28,812 bases of DNA, taken from positions 1-28,812 of the IMG/VR virus record IMGVR_UViG_3300017746_002124; one strand, given 5' to 3'. Shown here piece after piece: positions 6,592 to 14,535 of this stretch (position 1 is the stretch's first letter; every line of letters starts with the position of its first letter). Position numbers and translations under genes: made by a program. Origin of the DNA: a virus. The notes under the pieces were generated by a model. That model was not told the DNA's origin. It saw only the letters and a list, made by a program, of their open reading frames with translations, and did no database searches.

Positions 6592-7283
6592 GTCGGAAGC
6601 AGACTACCAAGAGCATGATCCTACGTTTGGATAACATGTCAGAATTTGAACCTATTACCGACAATCAAGCACTAGCATGTGAAGCATGGGAAGAAGGAGA
6701 CAATCTTGTTTTATCAGGATCAGCAGGAACAGGTAAGACTTTTCTTGCTATCTCTTTAGGACTTGAAGAAGTTCTTGACAAAGAGACAGAATATGATAAA
6801 CTAACAGTTATAAGATCTATTGTTCCAACAAGGGACATTGGGTTTTTGCCAGGAAATGAAGACGAAAAGAAACAAGCGTATGCATCACCCTATATGGGTA
6901 TCCTAACTGAGTTGTTCCAAGACAATCAGGCATGGATGAAGCTACAGGCTTCTAACAGCATAGCGTTTGAAAGTACGTCATTCATTCGTGGTATTACATT
7001 AAATGACACGATTATTGTCGTTGACGAAATGCAGAACTTGACCTTTCACGAGTTGGATTCGGTTATCACTCGTATTGGCAACAACTGTAAGATTATCTTC
7101 TGCGGAGATTTCCATCAGTCGGATTTCCGCTTTGAAGACGAGAAGAATGGACTGCCACCTTTTTTGAATATTCTTGAGCAGATGAGAGACTTCACGACTG
7201 TAAATTTTGATTGGAAAGACATTGTACGATCAGGTATTGTACGAGACTATATAATGACTAAGGAAATGAATGGAATAAGGTAA
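6588..7283 (+). CDS. phoH: PhoH-like P-loop ATPase
   Basis: A 231-residue PhoH-family protein. The Walker A motif is GSAGTGKT at 44-51, Walker B is IVVDEMQN in the middle, and the conserved GDFHQSDF follows. The long segment after Walker A (RSIVPTRDIGFLPG) is characteristic of PhoH. The family is related to the helicase half of RecD and is widespread in marine phages; it is often listed as phosphate-related, but its role in phages is not settled. It overlaps its neighbours by four bases upstream and one base downstream. Confidence 0.92.
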   Translation: MSRKQTTKSMILRLDNMSEFEPITDNQALACEAWEEGDNLVLSGSAGTGKTFLAISLGLEEVLDKETEYDKLTVIRSIVPTRDIGFLPGNEDEKKQAYASPYMGILTELFQDNQAWMKLQASNSIAFESTSFIRGITLNDTIIVVDEMQNLTFHELDSVITRIGNNCKIIFCGDFHQSDFRFEDEKNGLPPFLNILEQMRDFTTVNFDWKDIVRSGIVRDYIMTKEMNGIR

Positions 7284-7441
7284 TGGCTAAATTTGCTAGG
7301 TACGATCCAAGAAACAAGAAGATGAATAGGAATAAGACGAAAGCAATCAATAAAGATTTCCGTATTAAACCTATTGAGAAGAAAGTGAAAGATATAAAGA
7401 ATGAGGAAGTTCAATCACACTCCACTGGACTTAGGGTATGA
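7283..7441 (+). CDS. Small very basic protein (52 residues)
   Basis: TAATG overlap with phoH. The product is rich in Lys, Arg and Asn (YDPRNKKMNRNKTKAINKDF) with few hydrophobic residues, so it may be disordered and could bind nucleic acid. The last 41 bases overlap the start of the exonuclease gene in another frame. No family recognised. Confidence 0.6.
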   Translation: MAKFARYDPRNKKMNRNKTKAINKDFRIKPIEKKVKDIKNEEVQSHSTGLRV

Positions 7442-8087
7442 AGATTTACTTGCTGAAACCGCATCAACTGGTAGAACGTATGTATGTCCAGAAGGTAATA
7501 GATATCCTAGTATCACCACTGTGCTATCAATACTCAGTCGGGACTCAATCGCAAAATGGCGAAAAAAAGTAGGTGAAGAGGAAGCTAATAGGGTTTCACA
7601 TCGTGCTTCTACAAGAGGTACGGCAGTTCACGACATTGTTGAAAAGTATTTAGATAATGAAAACATAGATCCAACTAAATATACATTAGATGTAATACAA
7701 AGTTGGATGAACCTTATGCCCATCTTAGATGAGCGTATTGGCGACATCTTTATTCAAGAAGCTCCACTCTACTCCAAACATCTTGGTGTGGCAGGTAGAG
7801 TTGACTGCGTTGGATACTTTGATGGTGTGCCTAGTATAATTGATTTTAAAACGAGTAAAAGACCGAAGAAACGTGAATGGGTAACAAGTTATTTTGCACA
7901 AGAAGCCGCATATGCAATTATGTGGGAAGAAAGAACTGGAATGCCTATCACAAACCTTGTAACAATAATGGATGTAGATGGACATGAACCTGTCGTATAT
8001 AAAGAACACCGTGATACTTGGGTCCCCAAGTTACTTGAGACAATTGATCTCTACTGGAATGACAAAAAGAAAAACACTCTCAATTAA
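7401..8087 (+). CDS. PD-(D/E)XK (RecB/Cas4-type) exonuclease
   Basis: A 228-residue nuclease. After an N-terminal part ending in RYPSITTVLSIL, the RGTAVHDIVE helix (motif I), GRVDCVG (motif II Asp) and the core IIDFKTSK (motif III, D-x-K) appear in the correct order, followed by a QEAAYAIMW helix (motif QxxxY-type). This is the RecB-like exonuclease arrangement seen in phage recombination and end-processing nucleases. It lies between PhoH and small genes; in marine T4-like phages such a gene often accompanies replication functions. The start overlaps the small basic protein gene by 41 bases. Confidence 0.85.
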   Translation: MRKFNHTPLDLGYEDLLAETASTGRTYVCPEGNRYPSITTVLSILSRDSIAKWRKKVGEEEANRVSHRASTRGTAVHDIVEKYLDNENIDPTKYTLDVIQSWMNLMPILDERIGDIFIQEAPLYSKHLGVAGRVDCVGYFDGVPSIIDFKTSKRPKKREWVTSYFAQEAAYAIMWEERTGMPITNLVTIMDVDGHEPVVYKEHRDTWVPKLLETIDLYWNDKKKNTLN

Positions 8088-8187
8088 ACAATGGGAACGT
8101 AAACGGAATGGGAAGATGAACCTTGTATGGATGCTTGGTTCATTCTACTGTTTAAACAACTGGACTGATTGGAAACTAGGAAAATGA
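8059..8187 (+). CDS. Very small basic/hydrophobic protein (42 residues), tentative
   Basis: An ORF from ATG 8059, overlapping the end of the exonuclease, to TGA at 8185-8187, overlapping the next ATG at 8184. The first half is basic (MTKRKTLSIKQWERKRNGK), the second half hydrophobic (LVWMLGSFYCL), which could be a short membrane helix. The RBS is weak, so expression is uncertain, but it fills an otherwise empty gap and couples both neighbours. Confidence 0.45.
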   Translation: MTKRKTLSIKQWERKRNGKMNLVWMLGSFYCLNNWTDWKLGK

Positions 8188-8408
8188 ATATCTTCTCCAT
8201 CTTAAACCTACGTACTGAATTTGATGAAGTTATGCGTAAGTCTAATAAGTCATGTAAAAGTGATATAGATAGTTTAAGAGCTTTTGTAAAGCAATGTACT
8301 AGACCGTCTAAGGCATGTGTATTGGCTAAAGCTATTATAGGAGAAATCAATGGAACAGAAACCAAATTCGTTCGGGGTGACACCAAAGGTACTATGCGCA
8401 GACTCTGA
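8184..8408 (+). CDS. Unknown small protein (74 residues)
   Basis: ATG 8184 is used rather than the upstream TTG at 8169. The product contains KSNKSCKSDIDSLRAFVKQC and a basic Thr-rich end (KFVRGDTKGTMRRL), probably helical. The next gene begins inside it (59-base overlap), which is unusual and would constrain the C-terminal residues, so the C-terminal part may be only tolerated rather than functional. Family not recognised. Confidence 0.55.
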   Translation: MNIFSILNLRTEFDEVMRKSNKSCKSDIDSLRAFVKQCTRPSKACVLAKAIIGEINGTETKFVRGDTKGTMRRL

Positions 8409-8715
8409 CCTTAATAAGGCAGACAGTAATAACGATGGTGTTATCACAGACGCAGAAATAGCTCGTCAAGAGAGAATGATTCGTCTCGAAAACGAAGATA
8501 AAAAAGAAGATGCCCAACGACAAATGGCTTGGTTTTGTCTTGTGGGAATGCTTGGATATCCGTTTGCAGTTATCCTAGCCGTTGTGTTTGGAGTAGACAG
8601 TGCCGCTAAAATCCTAGGAGATATGGCGGGCGTATATTTCATTGCGGTTGCAGGAATAATTGCGGCATTCTTTGGTGCCGCCGCTATCAAGTCTAACGCC
8701 GCCGCCAAGAAGTAA
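8350..8715 (+). CDS. Small membrane protein with one EF-hand calcium loop
   Basis: ATG 8350 follows AGGAG by seven bases, a strong start. Residues 25-36 (DSNNDGVITDAE) form a textbook 12-residue EF-hand loop: Asp at 1, Asn at 3, Asp at 5, Gly at 6, Ile at 8, Glu at 12. A charged helix (residues 37-57) follows, then two hydrophobic segments at about 59-82 and 92-113, the second rich in Ala and Gly, and a short basic tail. This suggests a two-span membrane protein with a Ca2+-binding N-terminus in the cytoplasm. The biological role, perhaps in lysis, membrane change or the virion, is unknown. Confidence 0.8.
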   Translation: MEQKPNSFGVTPKVLCADSDLNKADSNNDGVITDAEIARQERMIRLENEDKKEDAQRQMAWFCLVGMLGYPFAVILAVVFGVDSAAKILGDMAGVYFIAVAGIIAAFFGAAAIKSNAAAKK

Positions 8716-8730
8716 TTATGAAAGTTTGTT

Positions 8731-9516
8731 ATGAAAAGATTAATCTATCAAGTGTATGTTGGGGCAAGATCTAACTTATACGATTGGTGTACTGAAAGTG
8801 TAAAGGCATATGCAGAAAGCATTAATGCCGATTATATCTTACAGACAATGCCCAAACTGTTTATCAAACCAGATCCCTTTACTACTAATCGTAGTGAGGG
8901 TGCTTCTCGTTTAGGATACCTTCCTATCTTTGAGAAAGAGAATGCCTTTGAGTATTTCCCTGAGTATGATCAGATAGCTATCATTGACAGTGACATCTAC
9001 ATTCGTGAGAACTCTCCCAATGTATTTGATGAGATAGGTGATAACGACTTCGCAGGTGTCTATGAACGTGAGATGCCAGTCACTCCCGAATACGCTAATA
9101 AGATCCGTAACTATTCTAGAATGCAGTATAGTTCTCTTGACGGTCAGTCAGGTATGGACTTCGACTTCGATCATCCTAATGGTGGTGCGTTTATGAATAT
9201 GGGCATGATGGTCATGAATAAATCGTTCTCAAAACAATTAAATGGTATGTCACCCAAAGAGTGGATCACCCAACCTATGTTTAAAGCATTCGTTGATGGT
9301 AAGGGTACGTGGAAGTGGTCAACAGATCAGACACTGCTTAACACATTTATTAACATGAATAAGATCAGTGTAAAACATCTTGACTATAAGTTCAATGCAT
9401 TGTATACTGCAATTCCTAATGACTATTTGAAAGAAGCACATTTTATCCACTTCTTCCTTAAGGATAAGCTTCCTAACAGAGGTGAGAATGTAGAGGAGCT
9501 AAAGCAAATTGTCTAA
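8731..9516 (+). CDS. GT-A-type glycosyltransferase-like protein 1
   Basis: A 261-residue protein opening with LIYQVYVG, followed by a nucleotide-sugar-type domain with the metal-binding DxD motif D86-S-D88 (AIIDSDIYI). Later FMNMGMMVMNKSF and WSTDQTLLN resemble the acceptor-side NxG and DQ motifs of GT8/GT2-like enzymes. It heads an eight-gene run and is paralogous to the next gene (shared LIYQ-Y start and FDE after DxD). It probably transfers a sugar to a glycan, a protein or DNA; the acceptor cannot be read. Confidence 0.75.
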   Translation: MKRLIYQVYVGARSNLYDWCTESVKAYAESINADYILQTMPKLFIKPDPFTTNRSEGASRLGYLPIFEKENAFEYFPEYDQIAIIDSDIYIRENSPNVFDEIGDNDFAGVYEREMPVTPEYANKIRNYSRMQYSSLDGQSGMDFDFDHPNGGAFMNMGMMVMNKSFSKQLNGMSPKEWITQPMFKAFVDGKGTWKWSTDQTLLNTFINMNKISVKHLDYKFNALYTAIPNDYLKEAHFIHFFLKDKLPNRGENVEELKQIV

Positions 9517-10303
9517 TCTAATATATCAATACTATCAAGGGAATGTAACTACTGGCATATGGGCAGGGGTTAAACTCATGAAAGCCTATGCTGAAAGAAT
9601 TGGTGCTGAGTACATTTTTGATAACAATCCAAATTGGATACACACCACACTATCTCCATACTATGGCGCATTTCGTCCAGTGATTGATCCTGAGTTTAAT
9701 AAGTATGACAATATCCTATTTGCAGATTGTGATATCATTCCTATTGATGGCCTTACTGATAACATCTTTGATGAGATGGATGATCACGATCTATTGCTTG
9801 CCGAAGAATGGAACCAACCAGAAGCAAGAGCCAAATATAATGTTGGTGGTATTACTGGTGCTAGAGATGATGAGTGGGCAGAATGGGCTAAACAGACATA
9901 TGGGGTGACTGTGCCAAGAACTGAAAGTGGTAGGGTAAGAGTATTTAATTCTGGCGTTGTCTTGTACTCCAAAGAGGGACGAAAGAAGTTTCGTGACCTT
10001 GTTGGTGACTTTCCTCTGTCTGTTGCACTTTACATAAGTGGAGCCAATAGATTTCCTAAATTCTATACACTTGATCAGAACTACTTAAATATAATGATGT
10101 GTGGTGTCAATTGGGGATTGTTAGACTATAAGTGGAATAGTTCAGTAAGCTATGTGCCACAAACACAAGATCCAAGACCTGTACTTGATTTAAGAACAAA
10201 AGATACTAAGTTTGTTCACGTACAAATAAGAGGTAAAGGAGACTTTCCTATATGGAAGATGCAGAAGATTGCTGATAAACCTGTGGAAGAATGGAAGCTA
10301 TGA
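9509..10303 (+). CDS. GT-A-type glycosyltransferase-like protein 2 (TTG start)
   Basis: The TTG at 9509 is chosen because GAGGAG lies 11 bases before it and the translated start (LIYQYYQG) aligns with that of the preceding paralogue; the first ATG would remove this part. DxD is D73-C-D75 (ILFADCDIIPI), followed by NIFDEMDDHD and VFNSGVVLYSKEG, then LDQNYLN, matching the order in GT8-like enzymes. 264 residues. The eight-base overlap with the upstream gene indicates coupling. A Trp-rich C-terminal region (MCGVNWGLLDYKWN) may form the acceptor site. Confidence 0.75.
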   Translation: MSNLIYQYYQGNVTTGIWAGVKLMKAYAERIGAEYIFDNNPNWIHTTLSPYYGAFRPVIDPEFNKYDNILFADCDIIPIDGLTDNIFDEMDDHDLLLAEEWNQPEARAKYNVGGITGARDDEWAEWAKQTYGVTVPRTESGRVRVFNSGVVLYSKEGRKKFRDLVGDFPLSVALYISGANRFPKFYTLDQNYLNIMMCGVNWGLLDYKWNSSVSYVPQTQDPRPVLDLRTKDTKFVHVQIRGKGDFPIWKMQKIADKPVEEWKL

Positions 10304-10319
10304 CGAAAAAGGAACTAAT

Positions 10320-10889
10320 ATGATTAATGTTGAACTAGGCCATGTAAAGAATTTGGTAGAATTTTATGATGAGATCCGTAGTGGTCAAGAGGGAGAACAT
10401 GGAGATGATTATTGTGGTCAACATGATGCTATCAAGTTCTATGCTAAAGATTGTGACAGTTATAGAGAACTAGGAACACACCAAGGTGGCACATTAGCCA
10501 ATGCACTTCTCAGTGGTTTTGATTATGTAGAAGGTGTTGATATTGATATGCATCGTTATCGCAAATTCTGTCAACCCCATGCAGAACACTATGCACGAGA
10601 GAATGGCATTCAGTTAGTTATTAAAGAAGTTGATAGTGCAGGTTTGGGTGCTGTGGGTAGACAAGTAGATATGCTGTTGATCGATAGTATTCACAAAGCC
10701 TACCATATGACAAAAGAATTAGACCTACATGCTCCTCTTGCTAGGAAGTATATTGTAGCACACGACACAAACACAGTTCCAGAACTACAAGCTTGTCTTG
10801 AGAGGTTCTGCCAAAAGAACTCCGAGTGGAGCATCATTGAACGTGGAGTTGTTAATGTTGGCTTTACGGTGTTACAGAAGAATGCCTAA
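10320..10889 (+). CDS. Class I SAM-dependent methyltransferase-like protein
   Basis: ATG 10320 is preferred because AAGGA lies just upstream. The 189-residue protein has motif I RELGTHQGGTLANAL (about 49-63), an acidic end of strand 2 (VEGVDIDMHRY, 71-80), and LLIDSIHKAYHM as motif IV region, in the style of the Methyltransf_24/cephalosporin-hydroxylase group. The second half includes KYIVAHDTNT, typical of that group. The substrate is unknown; the location inside a glycosyltransferase run suggests a sugar methyltransferase. The next gene overlaps its end by eight bases. Confidence 0.7.
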   Translation: MINVELGHVKNLVEFYDEIRSGQEGEHGDDYCGQHDAIKFYAKDCDSYRELGTHQGGTLANALLSGFDYVEGVDIDMHRYRKFCQPHAEHYARENGIQLVIKEVDSAGLGAVGRQVDMLLIDSIHKAYHMTKELDLHAPLARKYIVAHDTNTVPELQACLERFCQKNSEWSIIERGVVNVGFTVLQKNA

Positions 10890-11556
10890 TATAATATTAC
10901 AACACTTCGATGGAGAGCTACGTGAACTAGATCTTCTATCTATGACAAACATTCAAAATTATGCAAAAGATGTTGGTGCAGACTATCAACTTGTCAAAGG
11001 CATGCCATTCCGTGATCATCTAACAGCACCTTGTCAGAAGGTGTTCATGATCGACGAACAGTATGATGATTATGATGATGTTCTAATGTTAGACATTGAC
11101 ATGTTTGTACCAAAGAATATGAATAAGAACATATTTGATGAAGTGGGTGTTGGTTTATACAATCCTATTCAACAGAATTTACATGCCAAGTTGGTGAGAC
11201 AACACTCTTTCCAAGGATCCATGGAAGCTCCTTATTGGGGTGGTGCTATCTACAAGATGGATAGAGCATTACGTCAAAAGCTGAGATCTGGATTAGGTGG
11301 TAATGAGAATTGGATGAATGCGTACAATCAACCATATCAGTGGGAAGACGAAGGCATCTTTCATACACTTGCTTTTAGAACAGGTGTTAAGATATCCGAT
11401 GATCAGTTCTTACATCCAAAGTGGTGCTATGACAACTATCTAGAATATCCACAATACGCTGGAATGATCCATGTGCGTACAAAGATTACACCCACAGGAC
11501 CTAAGCAAGAGAAGATCAAAAACTATAGAGCATTAGTGGAAAGGGGTATTTTATAA
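10882..11556 (+). CDS. GT-A-type glycosyltransferase-like protein 3
   Basis: ATG 10882 lies in the end of the methyltransferase gene; a longer frame from 10798 would overlap too far. The 224-residue product begins MPNIILQHFDG, continues with MTNIQNYAKDVGADYQLVKG (the same topology as proteins 1 and 2) and has DxD D71-I-D73 (VLMLDIDMFV). Later APYWGGAIYKMD fits the NxG acceptor loop and WEDEGIFHTLAF the DQ-type helix. Paralogue of the two upstream enzymes, likely with a different sugar or acceptor. Confidence 0.72.
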   Translation: MPNIILQHFDGELRELDLLSMTNIQNYAKDVGADYQLVKGMPFRDHLTAPCQKVFMIDEQYDDYDDVLMLDIDMFVPKNMNKNIFDEVGVGLYNPIQQNLHAKLVRQHSFQGSMEAPYWGGAIYKMDRALRQKLRSGLGGNENWMNAYNQPYQWEDEGIFHTLAFRTGVKISDDQFLHPKWCYDNYLEYPQYAGMIHVRTKITPTGPKQEKIKNYRALVERGIL

Positions 11557-12251
11557 TGGAAGCCCTTGTTATTACCATAAAGGGTAATGAATTAAGTGAA
11601 ACTGCCGCCGCTAACTGTATTGCATCTTCAGCTAAGTTGGATAATAAATTTAGAGTAAAGACCTTTGAAGCTACCACACCAGAAGATGTTGAAGAGTGGG
11701 TTAAGGCATACAAGCTTACATGGAATTGGCCTTGGGATGGTGAGATCCATGACATGGCCTCTGGACTTAGGAAGGTGGCATATCAAACGGCTAACCGACA
11801 TGCTCGTGTGGCATGTTCAATGAGTCATTTTAGATTATGGGATAGATGTTCTAGAAACAAATCGCCTATGCTTATACTAGAGCATGATGCAATATTTACA
11901 GACAAGATTAACGTTAAGACCTACCTAAACAAGGGATTTAATATCATAGGTATTAATTCTCCACTAGGAGCAACACGTAAGTCACAACAATTCCATGATA
12001 TAATACAGAACAGAAAAGAAGTTATACAACCAGTTCCCCATATAGATGGTTGGGGTGTGCCTCAAGGTATCGCTGGAAACAGTGCATATATACTAACACC
12101 AGATGGGGCTGATGATTTGCTGAGAGCATCCTATCAGTATGGTCTGTGGCCTAATGATGCTATAATGTGTAGACAGATGATAAAGCATATAGGTGTGACT
12201 AAGAAGTATTACACTACAATTCAACGTACTAGGAGTACGACTACGTTATGA
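11556..12251 (+). CDS. GT25-family (LPS-type) glycosyltransferase 1
   Basis: A 231-residue protein with GT25 features: N-terminal ALVITIKGNELS, the ACSMSHFRLWDRC helix (86-98), MLILEHDAIF with E109-H110-D111 as the metal/nucleotide site, and GNSAYILTPDGADDL. GT25 enzymes add galactose or related sugars to lipopolysaccharide, and also to collagen in animals. ATG 11556 overlaps the TAA of the preceding gene by one base. Paralogous to the next gene, with an end-to-end four-base overlap. Confidence 0.82.
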   Translation: MEALVITIKGNELSETAAANCIASSAKLDNKFRVKTFEATTPEDVEEWVKAYKLTWNWPWDGEIHDMASGLRKVAYQTANRHARVACSMSHFRLWDRCSRNKSPMLILEHDAIFTDKINVKTYLNKGFNIIGINSPLGATRKSQQFHDIIQNRKEVIQPVPHIDGWGVPQGIAGNSAYILTPDGADDLLRASYQYGLWPNDAIMCRQMIKHIGVTKKYYTTIQRTRSTTTL

Positions 12252-12898
12252 GAGCATTTGTTATCACAATAAAAGATAATCCACAGAGTGTGGAGATGTC
12301 TGATCGTTGCATCAAATCATTTAAAAAGCATAATGATGATAGTATAGAAGCATTTGATGCTATAACACCAGAAACAACTGAAGTGTTTTCTTTGGCACAT
12401 TACCACGGAGTTCCTGTAAAGAACTTCTTAGAGAAATACTCTAGATATGATAGATGTGTATCCGCATTCCTATCACATTTTCTTTTATGGAAGAAGTGTA
12501 TTGAGCTAGACGAATCTATTATCATATTCGAACACGATGCTGTTGTTAAAGCACCCATTCCTAAGATGCCATTCAACGGACTTGTGAACATTGGAAAACC
12601 AAGCTATGGTAAATACCTCATACCTAACCTAGGTCTTGGTAAATTGGTTTCAAAACAATACTTACCCGGAGCACATGCGTATGCTATTACACCCAAGGGT
12701 GCTGAAGCTATCATTGCCGAGACAGTATTCAATGCACAACCAACAGACGTTTATCTTAACAATAGATTATTTCCATGGATTGAAGAGTACTACCCATGGC
12801 CTGTAGATTGTGAAGATAGTTTTACAACTATTCAGAATGAGACAGGTTGTTTAGCCAAACATAATTATGGAAACGGAGAAGACTATGGGATTATCTAG
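12248..12898 (+). CDS. GT25-family glycosyltransferase 2
   Basis: 216 residues in an ATGA overlap with the previous gene. It shares the N-terminal strand (FVITIKDNPQS), a conserved AFLSHFLLWKKC helix (73-84), IIIFEHDAVV (E95-H96-D97) and PGAHAYAITPKGAEAI. The DSFTTIQNETG end corresponds to the STT-type end of its paralogue. Two adjacent GT25 paralogues suggest sequential additions of different sugars, or two acceptors. Confidence 0.8.
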   Translation: MRAFVITIKDNPQSVEMSDRCIKSFKKHNDDSIEAFDAITPETTEVFSLAHYHGVPVKNFLEKYSRYDRCVSAFLSHFLLWKKCIELDESIIIFEHDAVVKAPIPKMPFNGLVNIGKPSYGKYLIPNLGLGKLVSKQYLPGAHAYAITPKGAEAIIAETVFNAQPTDVYLNNRLFPWIEEYYPWPVDCEDSFTTIQNETGCLAKHNYGNGEDYGII

Positions 12899-13517
12899 TA
12901 AACAATTCAATAAACTTTATATAACAGGTTGTGATAAGAATACAGACTGGATGCTACCTTGGTTCGAAGAGAACTTTACTCTACACAATCAAGATGCACA
13001 ATTGGCTGTATATGAGTTCGATACATTCAGAGAGGATTTGGAAGGTTGGTTTAAGAAACCTGCAGCGATGATAGATGCGTCTCAGATTGCAGATCAGGTT
13101 GTTTGGATTGATACCGACTGCCACATCAAGGGCAATCTAGATGGGATCTTTAATCACATCACACCCAATAAACTTACTATGGCTATTGATCGTCCTTGGA
13201 CTACACGCCGTTCTAATCGTGGAACTTGGTATAATAGTGGTGTTGTGGGCTTTGAAGGTGTTCCACCAGTACTATCCGAATGGGCTAGATACATTCAAGA
13301 TGGCTTGACAAAAGAAGTTGGTGATCAGGAAGTATTGAACTGGATGTTAGGTGGGGATCCTATTAGAGAGATTACTCACATGAATACATTGCCACCTATG
13401 TACAATTTTCTACGCCTAGATATACAAGATGAGTACCCAGGATATGAGAGTGCTAAGGTTGTGCACTGGACAGGTGGTAGGGGTAAAGAAGTAATTAAAG
13501 AGATGATGAATGTCTGA
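12885..13517 (+). CDS. GT8-like glycosyltransferase
   Basis: ATG 12885 follows GGAG with good spacing; an earlier ATG at 12867 precedes that GGAG. The 210-residue protein has VVWIDTDCHIKG (DxD D76-T-D78), the acceptor loop WYNSGVVGF, and DQEVLNWML, in the order of family GT8. MYNFLRLD and VVHWTGG near the end match the family's conserved HW-G motif, which supports an intact fold. It overlaps the previous gene by 14 bases. Confidence 0.8.
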   Translation: MGLSSKQFNKLYITGCDKNTDWMLPWFEENFTLHNQDAQLAVYEFDTFREDLEGWFKKPAAMIDASQIADQVVWIDTDCHIKGNLDGIFNHITPNKLTMAIDRPWTTRRSNRGTWYNSGVVGFEGVPPVLSEWARYIQDGLTKEVGDQEVLNWMLGGDPIREITHMNTLPPMYNFLRLDIQDEYPGYESAKVVHWTGGRGKEVIKEMMNV

Positions 13518-14109
13518 AGATATTGTTAATGTTATTGGTAATGGTCAGTCCGCTGGATATTTCAAGGAAGATCAAAAGGGCATTCGCCTAACGTGTAATC
13601 TACCACCATTTGAAGTGAAGAATGTATTTGCAACTATTATGGTTGACTTCAAGATGATGAGAGCAATCCAAGAAGGAAGTGTAACAGTTCCTGGTCATTG
13701 GATACTTGGTAACAGACCTAAGATCCACATGGAACAAAACTCTAGCTTTTACATGAAGCATGCCTCACAGATACGAGGCTTCTATCTAGAAGTACCACCA
13801 TATGCACGTAATGCCACAGATTTTAATTGTGGACATGTAGCAACTCACTATGGTGTGAGTAGATGGAAACCAAAAGTATGTAACATGTTTGGATTTAACT
13901 CTATCTTTGACTTTGACATGACAAGTGCTACAGACTTCTATCTCGAATCAGATCGTGGTGATATAAACAATAATAGATTAGCAAACAATTGGAGAGGTAT
14001 TTGGCCTCAGTTGTTTAATGAATTTCCAGATACAGAATTTAGGCTACACCACAAGCATGCTAATGCTAAAATGCAGTGTCCCAAAAATGTCACTATTATT
14101 ACTCCTTGA
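13510..14109 (+). CDS. Sialyltransferase/DUF115 (MptE)-like protein, last gene of the glyco run
   Basis: 199 residues. It begins VNVIGNGQSAGYF, the glycine-rich GNG.S start shared by GT42 sialyltransferases and DUF115/MptE-like proteins, followed by IRLTCNLPPF (the CNQ-like strand), then a central region with a Cys-His pair (NCGHVATHYG) and KVCNMFGFNSIFDFDM, which fits the conserved strand-loop with an Asp. It could transfer a nine-carbon or other charged sugar from a nucleotide donor, but the assignment is by motif pattern only. It overlaps the GT8-like gene by eight bases and precedes a promoter at 14106. Confidence 0.5.
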   Translation: MSEDIVNVIGNGQSAGYFKEDQKGIRLTCNLPPFEVKNVFATIMVDFKMMRAIQEGSVTVPGHWILGNRPKIHMEQNSSFYMKHASQIRGFYLEVPPYARNATDFNCGHVATHYGVSRWKPKVCNMFGFNSIFDFDMTSATDFYLESDRGDINNNRLANNWRGIWPQLFNEFPDTEFRLHHKHANAKMQCPKNVTIITP

Positions 14110-14141
14110 CATCAATTAGAACGTTTGTTATTATATAAATA
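14106..14141 (+). promoter_or_regulatory. Overlapping sigma70-type and T4-late promoters
   Basis: TTGACA 14106-14111, 17 bp, TATTAT 14129-14134; overlapping the last base is an exact T4 late box TATAAATA (14134-14141). Expression of the genes at 14171 and 14220 could therefore continue early and late. Confidence 0.7.
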
Positions 14142-14170
14142 ATAAAGCGACTAAAGAAGGATCATTAACT

Positions 14171-14257
14171 ATGACCGATTCAGACCAATCCTTCGATAAC
14201 AAGAAGGATGACCCTCACGATGACTGGTCAAAACACCCAATCCCCCAACCTAGATAG
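14171..14257 (+). CDS. Possible 28-residue leader peptide
   Basis: ATG 14171 lies 10 bases after AAGAAGG (14154-14160), the first RBS on the transcript. The peptide is acidic (DSDQSFDNKKDDPHDDW) and ends inside the start of the next gene. Alternatively it is only a ribosome entry for that gene. It is too short for a functional statement. Confidence 0.4.
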   Translation: MTDSDQSFDNKKDDPHDDWSKHPIPQPR

Positions 14258-14531
14258 CATATACAAAAAGTACTCAGATGTAACCGACAGGAACGACAAC
14301 ATGTTAATCCCTTGGTATCTGATGGCATGTTATGCATACTACGTTGACGATGAGCCAATACTTGAAGATGTTATCTTTGATAGGCTAACTAAGAAACTAC
14401 TTAAAGTGTTCGATGACGTTGAGCACATGCATAAACATTATATAACAAAGGATATGCTAGAAGCAGGAACATACCTAGGAGAATATCCGTCTAGAATAAA
14501 GTATGTTGTAGAAGATATTAAAACAACATAA
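14220..14531 (+). CDS. Protein resembling the N-terminal domain of NAD-dependent DNA ligase
   Basis: 103 residues from ATG 14220; ATG 14208 is in frame but directly abuts AAGAAGG. The central part CYAYYVDDEPILEDVIFDRL matches the N-terminal (Ia) domain of bacterial LigA, whose pattern is YYxxDxPxxxDxxYDxL, the site that helps bind NMN. No adenylation domain follows. It may bind a nicotinamide nucleotide or be a domain relic. The C-terminal part ends in YPSRIKYVVEDIK. It is transcribed from the dual promoter at 14106. Confidence 0.65.
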   Translation: MTGQNTQSPNLDSIYKKYSDVTDRNDNMLIPWYLMACYAYYVDDEPILEDVIFDRLTKKLLKVFDDVEHMHKHYITKDMLEAGTYLGEYPSRIKYVVEDIKTT

Positions 14532-14535
14532 ACAC

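Noticed and set aside
8169-8186. TTG start for the 8184 gene, and ATG 7978 for the 8059 gene
   Set aside because: Both lie upstream without RBS and would extend deep into preceding genes; the internal ATGs fit better.
9684-9908. Alternative plus-strand ORF inside the second glycosyltransferase-like gene
   Set aside because: It lies wholly within a gene supported by DxD and DQ motifs; product is low complexity.
14171-14531. Frameshift joining the 28-codon ORF to the ligase-like protein
   Set aside because: No slippery sequence is visible, and the second frame has its own ATG behind AAGAAGG.
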